A DNA stretch of 64,000 bases from Phormidesmis priestleyi Ana (lineage in GTDB: Bacteria; Cyanobacteriota; Cyanobacteriia; Phormidesmidales; Phormidesmidaceae). Both the position numbers and the translations under genes were made by a program. Numbering within the stretch: position 1 is the stretch's first letter; each line of letters begins with the position of its first letter. The notes under the pieces are model-generated. The model searched no databases and was not told the DNA's origin. It saw only the letters and a list, made by a program, of their open reading frames with translations. The stretch lies in the NCBI GenBank assembly GCA_001314865.1, contig LJZR01000001.1, forward strand, positions 1 through 64,000, written 5' to 3'. Shown here in pieces: positions 35,836-45,532 of the stretch.

Positions 35836-36708
35836 TTACTTCGGTTGGGCCGGATGGATTTGTTTTTCAAGGGTTGATTGCAGCAGCCAGAGCCCGCTAT
35901 AGGTTACCCCCGAGTCATCAGGGCGAATGAGTAAAAAATGGAGCCCTTTAGCCGCCTGCTTGCGCTCGGTAAAAGTGCGAGCAGCTCCAGCCATGTCTGC
36001 ATCTTCAAAGGTTGCCAGAATCCAACGGTCAGCCAGCCCTGCCTCTAGCAATAGCCCATCGGGTTTACCGGCGATGTACTGAAGCATCACGGGGCGAGCA
36101 GACTGTAGCCACTGGGCTAGCGTCATAGCCACCCGCCCACCGTCGATAATGACGCCAGGAATGAGCAGCGTACTCGGCAGGCCCAGATTGATAGGCAATT
36201 GTTCATCAGCAATAGACTGAATAGGAATGGGCTCCTGTAAGAGTCTGGCTAGCTGATCTGAGCTGATGGCCGCAAACTGCCACTGCTCGCCCATTAAGTA
36301 GTCAGCCATGGGCTGAGGGGCCGGACGTTCTATCGCAATTGGATCGTAGGGCTCGCCGGTGTAGTTGTTCAAATTGGGATACCAGACGGCCCTTTGGCGC
36401 AGCCACTGCTTGAGCGTTGGCACCTCTCGGATAGGGCGCACCTGAATAGGCAGCTCCCGGCAGGCGACTTCTATCAGGCTGACCGTCTGAGGCCGAAAAA
36501 CATTGATGTACTCAGGCCAGCCGCCTGCGCCATTGCGGGCAATTTGCAGCTGTTTTTTGAGCCAGGGTGCGCCAGCTTCTGCCTGTGGGCAAAATTCACC
36601 ATAGCTAAAATCCATCTGCGGATCGCAAATGAGCAGCTCCCACAGTGGTTTGCCTTGAGAATCTTGAAGCGGACGACGATAGAAATCAAGCTGCCAGGAA
36701 GAGCGCAT
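35836..36708 (-). CDS. Tab2/Atab2-family RNA-binding protein
   Basis: 290 residues, cyanobacterial member of the Tab2/Atab2 (DUF1092) family. The conserved opening is WQLDFYRRPLQDSQGKPLWELLICDP around residues 5-30. Further landmarks are the RP-rich middle (NVFRPQTVSLIEVACRELPI near 68-87), the WYPNLNNYTGEPYDP-like segment and GLWLLQS near the end. In algae and plants the family promotes translation of the photosystem I mRNA psaB. A role in photosystem expression is inferred by homology. Soluble, no signal peptide. Divergent from the aminotransferase gene. Confidence 0.87.
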   Translation of the reverse strand: MRSSWQLDFYRRPLQDSQGKPLWELLICDPQMDFSYGEFCPQAEAGAPWLKKQLQIARNGAGGWPEYINVFRPQTVSLIEVACRELPIQVRPIREVPTLKQWLRQRAVWYPNLNNYTGEPYDPIAIERPAPQPMADYLMGEQWQFAAISSDQLARLLQEPIPIQSIADEQLPINLGLPSTLLIPGVIIDGGRVAMTLAQWLQSARPVMLQYIAGKPDGLLLEAGLADRWILATFEDADMAGAARTFTERKQAAKGLHFLLIRPDDSGVTYSGLWLLQSTLEKQIHPAQPK

Positions 36709-36763
36709 GGGTAAATAGCGTTATATTGAATCGAATAAGTTATTGTTCACCACCAGATACATC

Positions 36764-38080
36764 ATGACTCCTGCTCTTACCCAGTTTGGCGATCGCATGT
36801 CTCACCTGACCGGGGTGCGCGCGATTATGAAAGATATTATCGAAACGCTAAATTCGAGCAAGGCGTCTAATCAGGGTATGGAATTCATTAACCTGAGTGC
36901 GGGCAATCCGGTTATTTTGCCTGAGGTAGAACAGCTGTGGCGTGATTGTACCGCAGACCTGCTAGCTAGCGATGAATATGGCGAGGTAGTATGCCGCTAC
37001 GGCGCGAGCCAGGGCTACGAGCCTTTTATTGAAGCCATTCGTGATGACTTTAACCAGCGCTACGGCCTTAGCCTCACCTCTCGCAACATTTTGATCACAC
37101 CCGGTAGCCAAAATCTCTACTTTTTGGCGGCCAATGCACTCGGTGGCTACAGCGCCAGCGGCCAGCTTAAAGATATCGTACTGCCCCTAAGCCCTGACTA
37201 TACCGGTTACGGCGGGGTAACGCTGTATCCGGAAGCCGTAAAGGCCTATCGTCCTTTTATTGAGCTCAGCGATGACCCGCACTCATTTAAGTACCGGCCT
37301 GACTTTAATCAGCTACAGATTAATGACAACACAGGGTTTGTCCTGTTTTCACGGCCTTGTAATCCCACTGGCAATGTCATCACAGATGATGAAGTGCAGG
37401 GTATCGTTGATTTGGCGGCACCTTACAATGTGCCGGTATTCATTGATTCGGCCTATGCACCGCCTTTTCCTGCACTGAATTTTACGGATATGACGCCCGT
37501 GTTTGGGCCTAATATCGTTCACTGCATCAGTCTTTCTAAAGCGGGCTTACCGGGTGAGCGCGTCGGCATTGCCATTGGCGATGAAAAGATTATTCAGATA
37601 CTAGAGGCTTTTCAGACCAATTTGTGTATTCACTCTAGTCGTTATGGTCAAGCGATCGCAGCGCGTGCTATTCGCAGTGGTGCCCTAGCCGACATTGCCA
37701 AAAATGTGATTCGTCCTCACTACCGCAACAAGTTTGCCGTGCTCGAAGAAACCCTCACTCAGCACATGCCCAACGCAGCACCGTGGCGGCTGCATAAGGG
37801 CGAAGGCGCAATTTTTGCTTGGCTGTGGTTTGACAATCTGCCCATGACAGATTGGGAATTTTACAACGAGCTAAAGCGGTACGGGGTGATTATTGTGCCA
37901 GGAAGTCCATTTTTCCCAGGACTCAAAGAGAGCCTAAAGGGTGAAGATTGGCCTCACATGCGCCAGTGCTTCCGCATTAGCCTGACAGCAACAGAAGATC
38001 AGCTGATAACAGCGCTAAAGCATTTGGCGACACTCACTGACAAAGTATATTCAAGCAAGCCTGTGATGGCTGCGGTTTAG
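36764..38080 (+). CDS. Valine--pyruvate transaminase-like aminotransferase (AvtA type)
   Basis: 438 residues from ATG 36764; an upstream TTG at 36743 is less likely. Fold-type I PLP enzyme. It has LSAGNPVILPEVEQ near the start, FSRPCNPTGNVI (PLP region), IDSAYAPPFP (Asp-x-Ala-Tyr) and the Schiff-base lysine in SLSKAGLPGERVG. The C-terminal Arg is in RQCFRISLT. Overall it aligns with AvtA, which interconverts valine/2-oxoisovalerate with alanine/pyruvate. Cytoplasmic. It lies 20 bp upstream of rimM on the same strand, possibly co-transcribed. Confidence 0.82.
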   Translation: MTPALTQFGDRMSHLTGVRAIMKDIIETLNSSKASNQGMEFINLSAGNPVILPEVEQLWRDCTADLLASDEYGEVVCRYGASQGYEPFIEAIRDDFNQRYGLSLTSRNILITPGSQNLYFLAANALGGYSASGQLKDIVLPLSPDYTGYGGVTLYPEAVKAYRPFIELSDDPHSFKYRPDFNQLQINDNTGFVLFSRPCNPTGNVITDDEVQGIVDLAAPYNVPVFIDSAYAPPFPALNFTDMTPVFGPNIVHCISLSKAGLPGERVGIAIGDEKIIQILEAFQTNLCIHSSRYGQAIAARAIRSGALADIAKNVIRPHYRNKFAVLEETLTQHMPNAAPWRLHKGEGAIFAWLWFDNLPMTDWEFYNELKRYGVIIVPGSPFFPGLKESLKGEDWPHMRQCFRISLTATEDQLITALKHLATLTDKVYSSKPVMAAV

Positions 38081-38099
38081 GCGCTAGGCGCTAGGTAAT

Positions 38100-38843
38100 A
38101 TGGAGAGCAAATCAGATAAGGCTAGCGCAACAGAAGCGCAGGAATGGTTGTTAATTGGTCGGATTGTTGGCGCGCATGGGCTCAATGGTCATGTGAAAGT
38201 GTTTGCGGAAAGTGATTTTCCGGAGCGGTTTACGCAGGCGGGCGATCGCTGGCTGCAAAAACCCAACGATGAGCCCAATGGTGAGCCCATACGGGTGCGC
38301 CTGACGAGTGGTCGGTATCTGGACGGCAAAAACCAGTACTTGGTAAAGCTAGAAGGCATCGACCATCGCGACCAGGCAGAAGATTTGCGGCAGGCGAGGC
38401 TGATGGTGCCGGAGGGCGATCGCCTTTCGTTAGAACCGGGCGAGTTCCATGTTTCTGACCTAATCGGCTCAACCGTCGTCATGCAGTCCACTCAGTTCAT
38501 CCTGGGCACTGTGACGGATGTGTTTACCACCGGTCACGACATGCTAGAAGTTTTGCTAGCAGACCAAGATCTTGCAGAGCCTGCCGCAGAAAATACCGCA
38601 GAAGGTACTACAGATGCGGCCCAAGTTCCCACATCGTTAGAAGAGATTTCCGCTGAAATAGCGCATCCTTCCACGCGGGCTAAAGCGGTTAAAAAGCTGA
38701 AGCTTCAGGCGAGGCGCAAGCAAAAAAAGAAAGCGCCCAAAACCTTGCTCATTCCCTTTGTAGAAGAAATTGTGCCAGTGGTTGATGTCGCCGCTGGGCG
38801 AATTGAAATTACACCGCCGCCCGGTTTGATCGATTTGGCATAA
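38100..38843 (+). CDS. rimM: Ribosome maturation factor RimM with insertion
   Basis: 247 residues. The N-terminal RimM domain has IGRIVGAHGLNGHVKVFAESDFPERF spread over residues 18-44. The C-terminal PRC-barrel has LIGSTVV, TGHDMLEV and LLIPFVEEIVPVVDV. It helps assemble the 30S head with S19. The usual length is about 170-180. Here an acidic then very basic insertion (about residues 155-215, with AEIAHPSTRAKAVKK and RRKQKKKAPK) splits the PRC barrel. The frame is intact. Start ATG 38100 lies 20 bp after the aminotransferase stop. Convergent with kdsA, with only 20 bp between stops. Confidence 0.9.
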   Translation: MESKSDKASATEAQEWLLIGRIVGAHGLNGHVKVFAESDFPERFTQAGDRWLQKPNDEPNGEPIRVRLTSGRYLDGKNQYLVKLEGIDHRDQAEDLRQARLMVPEGDRLSLEPGEFHVSDLIGSTVVMQSTQFILGTVTDVFTTGHDMLEVLLADQDLAEPAAENTAEGTTDAAQVPTSLEEISAEIAHPSTRAKAVKKLKLQARRKQKKKAPKTLLIPFVEEIVPVVDVAAGRIEITPPPGLIDLA

Positions 38844-38863
38844 TCGATTGCACTTGCAATTTC

Positions 38864-39769
<906 letters not shown>

Positions 39770-40537
39770 TTAAAGCTTTCCTTCTGCAATGAGGGTTTGG
39801 GCGTGCGTGAGGTCTTCGGGCGTATTGATTTCTATGATGGCAGTTTCTGTTTGACATACGCGAATACGATAGCCATGCTCTAACACTCGAAGCTGCTCAA
39901 GGCTTTCACACTGCTCTAGCGGCGTGGCTTCTAGCGAAGTATAAGTAGCCAGAAAATCAGCGCGGAAGGCGTATAGGCCAAGGTGATGGTAAACGGGGAC
40001 TGTTGGAGCGGCGGTTGGAGCGGCGGCTGGCGGCTGGCGAAAGTAAGGGATGAGCGATCGCGAAAAATAAAGGGCGTTGTTATAGCGATCGCAAATCACC
40101 TTCGCCACATTTGGATTATCCAAATCATTGGCTAAATCCAGCGGGCAGGCCAGCGTTGTCATATCAGGCAGCACTGACTCACTCAAATAGGGCTCAACCA
40201 GCTGGCTCAGCATATGAGCCTTCACAAACGGCTGGTCACCTTGAACATTCACCACCACTGCATACTCCGGATGACGCGCCGCGACTTCAGCAATTCGATC
40301 GGTGCCCGTTTTGTGCTGGTCAGAAGTTAGCGCCACTTCACCACCAAATCCGCGGACACATTCAGCAATTTTTTCGCTTTCGGTAGCCACAATCACCCGA
40401 CTAAAAGCCGAACAAGACTTAGCCGCCTCATACACTCGCTGCACCATAGTGCGATTCCCAATTTTCACCAGCGGCTTACCCGGAAACCGCTGCGACTGAT
40501 AGCGCGCCGGAATCACCGCCAGCATCTCAATAGACAT
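39770..40537 (-). CDS. kdsB: 3-deoxy-manno-octulosonate cytidylyltransferase (KdsB)
   Basis: About 255 residues from ATG 40537; a GTG at 40555 opens the same frame slightly earlier. It activates Kdo to CMP-Kdo. Family signatures are VIPARYQSQRFPGKPL (nucleotide-binding start), DQHKTGTDRIAEVA, VVNVQGDQPFV, YFSRSLIPYFR and HLGLYAFRADFL. A short Ala/Pro-rich insertion (PPAAAPTAAPTVP) sits before the last motif. Partner of kdsA downstream. Its presence with kdsD shows that this cyanobacterium makes activated Kdo; a KdsC phosphatase is not encoded in the window. Confidence 0.95.
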   Translation of the reverse strand: MSIEMLAVIPARYQSQRFPGKPLVKIGNRTMVQRVYEAAKSCSAFSRVIVATESEKIAECVRGFGGEVALTSDQHKTGTDRIAEVAARHPEYAVVVNVQGDQPFVKAHMLSQLVEPYLSESVLPDMTTLACPLDLANDLDNPNVAKVICDRYNNALYFSRSLIPYFRQPPAAAPTAAPTVPVYHHLGLYAFRADFLATYTSLEATPLEQCESLEQLRVLEHGYRIRVCQTETAIIEINTPEDLTHAQTLIAEGKL

Positions 40538-40615
40538 ACAAACCCTACTCCTCACGTGGGTACGATTCTATCGTAAAGAGCCCTGGCGGAACCCCAACGA
40601 GTCCGGCGTTAAGAG

Positions 40616-41839
40616 CTATTTAGAGAGCAAAAAGTAAAAGTCCTTATGGTTGGGCGTGTGGCGAATGTCGAACCAAGTGTAGCCAAGATGTTCTACGGCA
40701 TATTCCAATACCTTAGCCATGTTGCGGTTGGTGTAGTAGTGAACATGAATTGATCGCTTCGCCTCGTAAAACATTTGCGCGGGCTTACCGCCACCGTGAT
40801 TTTTGGCCCAGCGCTCGTAGTGCCTTAAGGTGGGTTCCATATCGCCTGAGGCCTGTTCTGCTAACAGCTCACTCATGCCAGAAGGCCGATAGATATAGTC
40901 TTTACAACCTGCGACATCAGGCACAATGCCCAATACCTTGCCATCGTCTTTGAGCTTGGTTGACCAGTACTTGAGATGACCTAAAGGATTGGCCAAATGC
41001 TCAAAAACATGACTCGAAAAAATAAAGTCTAGGCTGCCATCTTCTACAGGTAGGTTGCAGGCATCTCCAATTTTGTACTTAGACCAGAGCTGAGGATCAA
41101 CTCGATAGTTGCCCAGGTCGTTATACAGTCGCTCCCAGTCTTGCGGCGCAGATTGCTCAATGTAGGTGACATCTACCGTTTCACTGTCTTGAACCTGTGG
41201 GTTGTGACCGGGGCCAATTTCTACGCCTTTGCCCTGGCACAGCTGCAAGATTTCGGATCGGGCGAGCACTTCATGAACTGAAATAAAGGCAGAAATTGGC
41301 TTAGATGCGGATTCGATTTTATGAGCGGTCTGTTTTCGGCTGAAGAGGCTGAAGATACTGAGGCTGAGCTTTTTTCTGACTGATTTTTTTTCGGCTGAGT
41401 TCTTTTTACTTGACTGATTTTCTCCTTTCAGTTTTGACGCTTTAGGCGCGGATGCCTGTAGCCGCAGGGTGAGATGGCAGGTTTGATTGGAGGCTCCGGC
41501 TAGGAGTTTGCTCGGTAAATAAATGGGCGTGATTTTGTCGCCGAGCGTAATTGACTCAGTAGCCAAAATATCGCCAGCATCGTTGCGTAGACATACTTCA
41601 AGCTGGCTGCCTAACGATTTGTTGTTAAGGGCTTGAACGGCCCAGCCGGTGATAATGGTGCGCTCACAAAAGGGATACCAGTTAAAGATATTTTTGAGCG
41701 TGATAGCAGGTTGATCAGAAACAGTCAGGAAAAACCCTTTGTGTAGCGTGTCACCAATGGGGCGCTTGTGGATTTTAACGGTGCTCTCTAGTAGTAGTAA
41801 GTTCTCATCTTGGCGCTGAGCCATGTTGACTAGGTTCAT
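40616..41839 (-). CDS. SAM-dependent methyltransferase with N-terminal beta domain
   Basis: 407 residues. The N-terminal part (about 1-130) is beta-strand rich and resembles carbohydrate-recognition sandwiches only loosely. A Lys/Ser-rich basic linker (about 130-185) follows. The methyltransferase domain (about 195-405) has motif I VEIGPGHNPQV, SLDFIFSSHVFEHLANP and GKVLGIVPDVAGCKDY. The C-terminal HVHYYTNRNMAKVLEYA segment is typical of methyltransferases in surface-glycan clusters. Probably modifies a sugar or caps a chain. It lies between kdsD and kdsB on the same strand. Confidence 0.82.
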   Translation of the reverse strand: MNLVNMAQRQDENLLLLESTVKIHKRPIGDTLHKGFFLTVSDQPAITLKNIFNWYPFCERTIITGWAVQALNNKSLGSQLEVCLRNDAGDILATESITLGDKITPIYLPSKLLAGASNQTCHLTLRLQASAPKASKLKGENQSSKKNSAEKKSVRKKLSLSIFSLFSRKQTAHKIESASKPISAFISVHEVLARSEILQLCQGKGVEIGPGHNPQVQDSETVDVTYIEQSAPQDWERLYNDLGNYRVDPQLWSKYKIGDACNLPVEDGSLDFIFSSHVFEHLANPLGHLKYWSTKLKDDGKVLGIVPDVAGCKDYIYRPSGMSELLAEQASGDMEPTLRHYERWAKNHGGGKPAQMFYEAKRSIHVHYYTNRNMAKVLEYAVEHLGYTWFDIRHTPNHKDFYFLLSK

Positions 41840-42029
41840 GGTGAGAATTCAATTAATCAATTAAGAAGTTGTACATCGTTTAGGGCGCAAAAAGGAGAAA
41901 GCGCAGAAGGTCGAAGGCGCAGAAGGTCAAGAAAACAGAAAATCGAGAGAACAGAAAATCGAAATAACAGAAGGTCTAGGAGGGAACAGGGAAAAAAGCA
42001 GGACTTAAGCAGATAAAGTTCAGTTCGAG

Positions 42030-43040
42030 CTATAGGCCGCTGCTCACCACATCGTGCAGCCGTACAATGCCTATGCACAGTCGCTTTTCGTCGATGACCG
42101 GCAACACTGAAATTTGGGAGGGCCGATCTTCCATAGTTCTCAGTGCGTCATAGGCTAAGCTGTCGGCGGTGACTGTGACGGGGTTAGGCGTCATGATCTC
42201 TTGGCTGAGCACCTTGCTCCAATTTGCTTGGTCAGTTTTTTCAAAGGTTCGACGCAGGTCGCCATCAGTAATGATGCCGAGCAATGTGCGATCGCAGTTC
42301 ACCACGCCGACAGCACCTAGTCCACCCTGACTAATGGCTGTAATCACCGCTATTAAAGGGGCATTGGCCTGTACGGTTGGCGTAGGCGTATGCATCAAAT
42401 CAGAGACTTTAAGCGTGAGCCGTTTGCCGAGCCTGCCAGAAGGATGATTAAAGGCAAAGTCTTCCGGGGTGAGCCCTTTTTGTTGCATCAGGGTCATGGC
42501 GATCGCATCGCCAATCGCCATTGCAACCGTCGTGCTGGCAGTCGGTGCTAGGTTCAATGGGCACACCTCTTTATCCACTGTGGCTTTGAGTACCACACTG
42601 GCCTTTTGAGCCAACGGTGAAGCTTCGTTGCCCACAATGGCAATAATCGGCGTTTTGCGGTGTTCTAGGTAGGGTAGTAGACCAATAATTTCTTCGGTGT
42701 AGCCGCTGTTACTCAGAGCGATCGCAACATCCTCTGGCCCCACTAAGCCCAAATCACCATGCAGGGCGTCGCTAGGATGCAAGTACACAGCAACAGTGCC
42801 CGTGCTGGTGAGGGTTGCGGCAATTTTACGCCCGACAATACCCGACTTACCCATACCTAAAACGATCACTTTGCCCTTACACCTATAAAGGAGCGCGATC
42901 GCATTTTCTATTTGCTCGGGCACAAGGGCGCTAGCGGCCTGGGCAATGGCACAAGCTTCCGCCTCTAGGAGCGCGACAAACTGCTTAGCCGCCGTATCGG
43001 GCGTTGTCTTTACAGATGCAATAGTTGAGAGAGTATCCAT
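42030..43040 (-). CDS. kdsD: Arabinose-5-phosphate isomerase (KdsD/KpsF/GutQ family)
   Basis: 336 residues. SIS domain (about 35-190) with VLGMGKSGIVGRKIAATL, HPSDALHGDLG and LNLAPTASTTVAMAIGDA, followed by two CBS domains (about 215-335). It converts ribulose-5-phosphate to arabinose-5-phosphate, the entry to Kdo synthesis. Its presence with kdsA and kdsB in one cluster supports that role over the gut-operon paralogue. It is separated from the methyltransferase gene by about 190 bp with weak repeats (GAAAATCGA) and from the upstream glycosyltransferase by 60 bp. Confidence 0.93.
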   Translation of the reverse strand: MDTLSTIASVKTTPDTAAKQFVALLEAEACAIAQAASALVPEQIENAIALLYRCKGKVIVLGMGKSGIVGRKIAATLTSTGTVAVYLHPSDALHGDLGLVGPEDVAIALSNSGYTEEIIGLLPYLEHRKTPIIAIVGNEASPLAQKASVVLKATVDKEVCPLNLAPTASTTVAMAIGDAIAMTLMQQKGLTPEDFAFNHPSGRLGKRLTLKVSDLMHTPTPTVQANAPLIAVITAISQGGLGAVGVVNCDRTLLGIITDGDLRRTFEKTDQANWSKVLSQEIMTPNPVTVTADSLAYDALRTMEDRPSQISVLPVIDEKRLCIGIVRLHDVVSSGL

Positions 43041-43100
43041 GCTGCTGCTGTTAAAGGCTGTTATTTGAGGACGGGTGTTGAAGGCTGGTGTTAAGAGCTG

Positions 43101-44153
43101 TTATTTAAAAAGCTTGCCGAAGGGTCTGGGCAAATTAATGGCATTGAGCCGACGAATAAACCGCTGCTTAAACCGATTCCAAACGAACTGAAAGGGCCTT
43201 GCTACGATGGCTTGATGTTTAGTTCGTAAGTCCTGATGCTGCTTTTCTAAAGCGCTGTATTTGTGGTTGAGGGCTAAATATTTTCTGTGACTCTGGGCGA
43301 TCGCTTGATTGAGTTCTGTTCGAGCTGCTTGCAAGCTGATAAGTTGCTGCTCAAGCCGATCAAACTGCTCGGCAGGAGGACAGAATTTAGGCACAATGCA
43401 GCTCTCCCAAAAGGGCTGCATATATTGCTTTCGCGCTCCTTTAAAGTGAATGACCTTTTTACCTGCGCCTGCGCCATACATGTCGAGTTCTTGCGCAAAG
43501 TCGGGCGAATAGTTATGGGTCGCACAAGGTAATAGCAATAGCCGCATATCTCCTATAGTTTGCTCGCCTAGCCCTAACAGACTTTGGCCTGACTGGGTCA
43601 GCACATCAACCAGCGCTTTTTGATCGCCCCACCATTGGGCTTCGTCAGAAAAAGCATCTACATACCGCTGATAAAAGTTTTTGAAAAAGTTAATGGCAGT
43701 TTGAGGCGATCGCTGAGAAATAAGCATTACTCCCCCGTTAATCGGCATCCCTTTAGGGTCATCTCTGAGCGTTAGTGCAATGTCAAATTCAGTCCAGTTC
43801 AGCGCAGCGTCTAAATTTTCATTAATTAAAATATCAGTATCTAAAAAAATGACATGCGAGCGAAAGTCGTGAGCCTGTAAAAACGCGAGCTGTGCATATG
43901 AGCGGCTGAGCATAATATTGCTCGTATCAATATCGTAATACTGCACCTCTACGCCGCTGGGTAGATCGGCAAACATGGCCCCTTGATTAGTGAGCAGCAC
44001 CTTTCGCGCATCGGGATGAAACGCCGTCACAGACTGAAACATCAGCAACAATATCTCTCGGTGACTCAGTGAAGATAAAGAAGTTGCGGGGATATCGGCT
44101 GTCGCGCGCGCGGCCTCAGCAAGATCGACATGAAAGGTCACAAAGGTAATCAT
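43101..44153 (-). CDS. Putative glycosyltransferase (GT-A fold, DxD) with coiled-coil tail
   Basis: 350 residues. The N-terminal domain (about 1-265) looks GT-A like: strand ITFVTFHVD, the metal site FLDTDILINENL (about residues 98-108), and INGGVMLISQRSP followed by WWGDQKALVDVL. These resemble the DxD and acceptor/His-type regions of family 8/nucleotide-sugar transferases. A helical segment (about 275-325) predicts a coiled coil, with a basic C-terminus RFIRRLNAINLPRP. No signal peptide. A cytoplasmic glycan-building enzyme is inferred from the surrounding locus; donor and acceptor unknown. Confidence 0.65.
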   Translation of the reverse strand: MITFVTFHVDLAEAARATADIPATSLSSLSHREILLLMFQSVTAFHPDARKVLLTNQGAMFADLPSGVEVQYYDIDTSNIMLSRSYAQLAFLQAHDFRSHVIFLDTDILINENLDAALNWTEFDIALTLRDDPKGMPINGGVMLISQRSPQTAINFFKNFYQRYVDAFSDEAQWWGDQKALVDVLTQSGQSLLGLGEQTIGDMRLLLLPCATHNYSPDFAQELDMYGAGAGKKVIHFKGARKQYMQPFWESCIVPKFCPPAEQFDRLEQQLISLQAARTELNQAIAQSHRKYLALNHKYSALEKQHQDLRTKHQAIVARPFQFVWNRFKQRFIRRLNAINLPRPFGKLFK

Positions 44154-44169
44154 TAACGCTGTACTACCA

Positions 44170-44273
44170 TTTTGGGCTGGTCAATCCTTTTGGGCTGGTC
44201 AATCCTTTTGGGCTGGCCAATGAACCGACTAAATGAATCAACCAGATGAACCGACCAAATGAACCAACCAGAT
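44170..44273. repeat. Two tandem arrays between glycan genes
   Basis: 18-bp units TTTTGGGCTGGTCAATCC (nearly three, 44170-44220) are followed by a 26-bp unit repeated twice (TGAACCGACTAAATGAATCA..., 44221-44273). Confidence 0.93.
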
Positions 44274-44283
44274 GCGCGATCGC

Positions 44284-45432
44284 TTAGGCATAGGTCTGTT
44301 TAAGATGGCTCACAAACTGAGTCATCACCGCATTGAGTTTATCAATTTCTAGCTGGCACCTAGAAAAATCATAGTTTAGGTAGGTATCTAATTTTTCCAC
44401 CTCACAGATGGGAAAGTCGAGCGATTCAGAGAATCCAACGCATCTATCGTCTACATAAGTCAAAAAAGAAGGCTTACGCTGACTTAAAAAATAGAGATGA
44501 GCGTGGAGACGGCTGCCGATATGCAGGTCTGTGTTTTGATAAAAGTCAAAGCATTCTTCCACAGAATGAGGAATAAATAGCTTGAACCCATATTTGCGCG
44601 CGATCGCTCTTAGCATCACAGGCGTTGGGTCATACTGCCGCTTAAATCCTAGCCTTGCAAAAGACTTAGCCGTTGAAAGGCTCCAATCCCACCGAGGCAT
44701 AAAAAAGTCTTGATGGAGAGATAAAACCTTTTGAGCATGCTGAAATTTACCGGCAACAAACGCCAGGGTGGCCGATTCTCGCGCCCAAAAGTCATCTCGT
44801 TCAGTCACCGTAACCACCACTCGATTAATCGCCTGATGAGCGAGCCAATCGGCAGACTCTGCGGCAGGCCCTGCGGTCGATTGAGAGGCAGTCGATTGAG
44901 AGGCGGTCGATTGAGATGGCTGCAACAAGTCTGAAGAAACTCTGCTGCCGTACATCACCGGGCATCCTGTCATCAACGCCTGGTCTTTGAGTTCTGGCAA
45001 CGCCTGGGTCAAATAGCTCACAGTTCTAGGACAGCGCCAAGCAGAAAACTGAATGCGCTGATGAATCTCACGCAAAAGAATACGAGTATTCTGCGACATC
45101 TCGTTGTTTCTATTTGCTTGACCGTGAATGCCAATGCCAAAAGGCAAAATCGGCACCTCAATTTTTTCAAGCTGTTGTAGCGTCATTTTCGGCAGCATCG
45201 AAAACTCATCATGCAGCTGATTGGCCCCAGCCAAAATCACAAAGCGCGTTGAGTTAATTTGCGCTAGGTCACTTTCTGAAAGCGGCTGTCTAGAGGTAAA
45301 AATACCTTCGCAAGTCAGCGGCGCTAAGAGCTTTTGAATAGAGTAAAGAATAAATCCATCGCCAATATTGACCCGTTTTTTAGCCGCGATGCTCGGGGGC
45401 ACTAAAAAAGGCGAAATCACGGAATAGCTCAT
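44284..45432 (-). CDS. Polysaccharide pyruvyltransferase family protein
   Basis: 382 residues of the CsaB/WcaK-like pyruvyltransferase family. The N-terminus has NIGDGFILYSIQKLL. The middle has VILAGANQLHDE and ILPFGIGIHGQ. The C-terminal hallmark is DLHIGSRLHAHLYFLSQRKPSFLTYVD (about positions 310-336), with SHVEEC-like flanks. Adds ketal-linked pyruvate to sugars of surface polysaccharides in studied members. A 15-bp repeat (44873-44917) inserts SQSTA units in a loop. It neighbours the ABC exporter genes; 100 bp of repeat-rich DNA separates it from the ATPase gene. Confidence 0.8.
   Translation of the reverse strand: MSYSVISPFLVPPSIAAKKRVNIGDGFILYSIQKLLAPLTCEGIFTSRQPLSESDLAQINSTRFVILAGANQLHDEFSMLPKMTLQQLEKIEVPILPFGIGIHGQANRNNEMSQNTRILLREIHQRIQFSAWRCPRTVSYLTQALPELKDQALMTGCPVMYGSRVSSDLLQPSQSTASQSTASQSTAGPAAESADWLAHQAINRVVVTVTERDDFWARESATLAFVAGKFQHAQKVLSLHQDFFMPRWDWSLSTAKSFARLGFKRQYDPTPVMLRAIARKYGFKLFIPHSVEECFDFYQNTDLHIGSRLHAHLYFLSQRKPSFLTYVDDRCVGFSESLDFPICEVEKLDTYLNYDFSRCQLEIDKLNAVMTQFVSHLKQTYA
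44873..44917. repeat. 3 x 15-bp in-frame repeat in pyruvyltransferase gene
   Basis: GCGGTCGATTGAGAG units encode repeated SQSTA in a loop. Confidence 0.93.
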
Positions 45433-45532
45433 AACACCTTAATAGAGGCAGAGAAATAGAGGCAGAGAATAAAAATAAAGGCAGAGAATAAATAAAGGAT
45501 CTTTATAGAGGGCTTTATAGAGGTTTTTATAG

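Noticed and set aside
40545-40556. ACTCCTCAC in the kdsB leader considered as the Yfr1 small-RNA core
   Set aside because: Does not continue as the conserved ACTCCTCACAC and lacks flanking stems.
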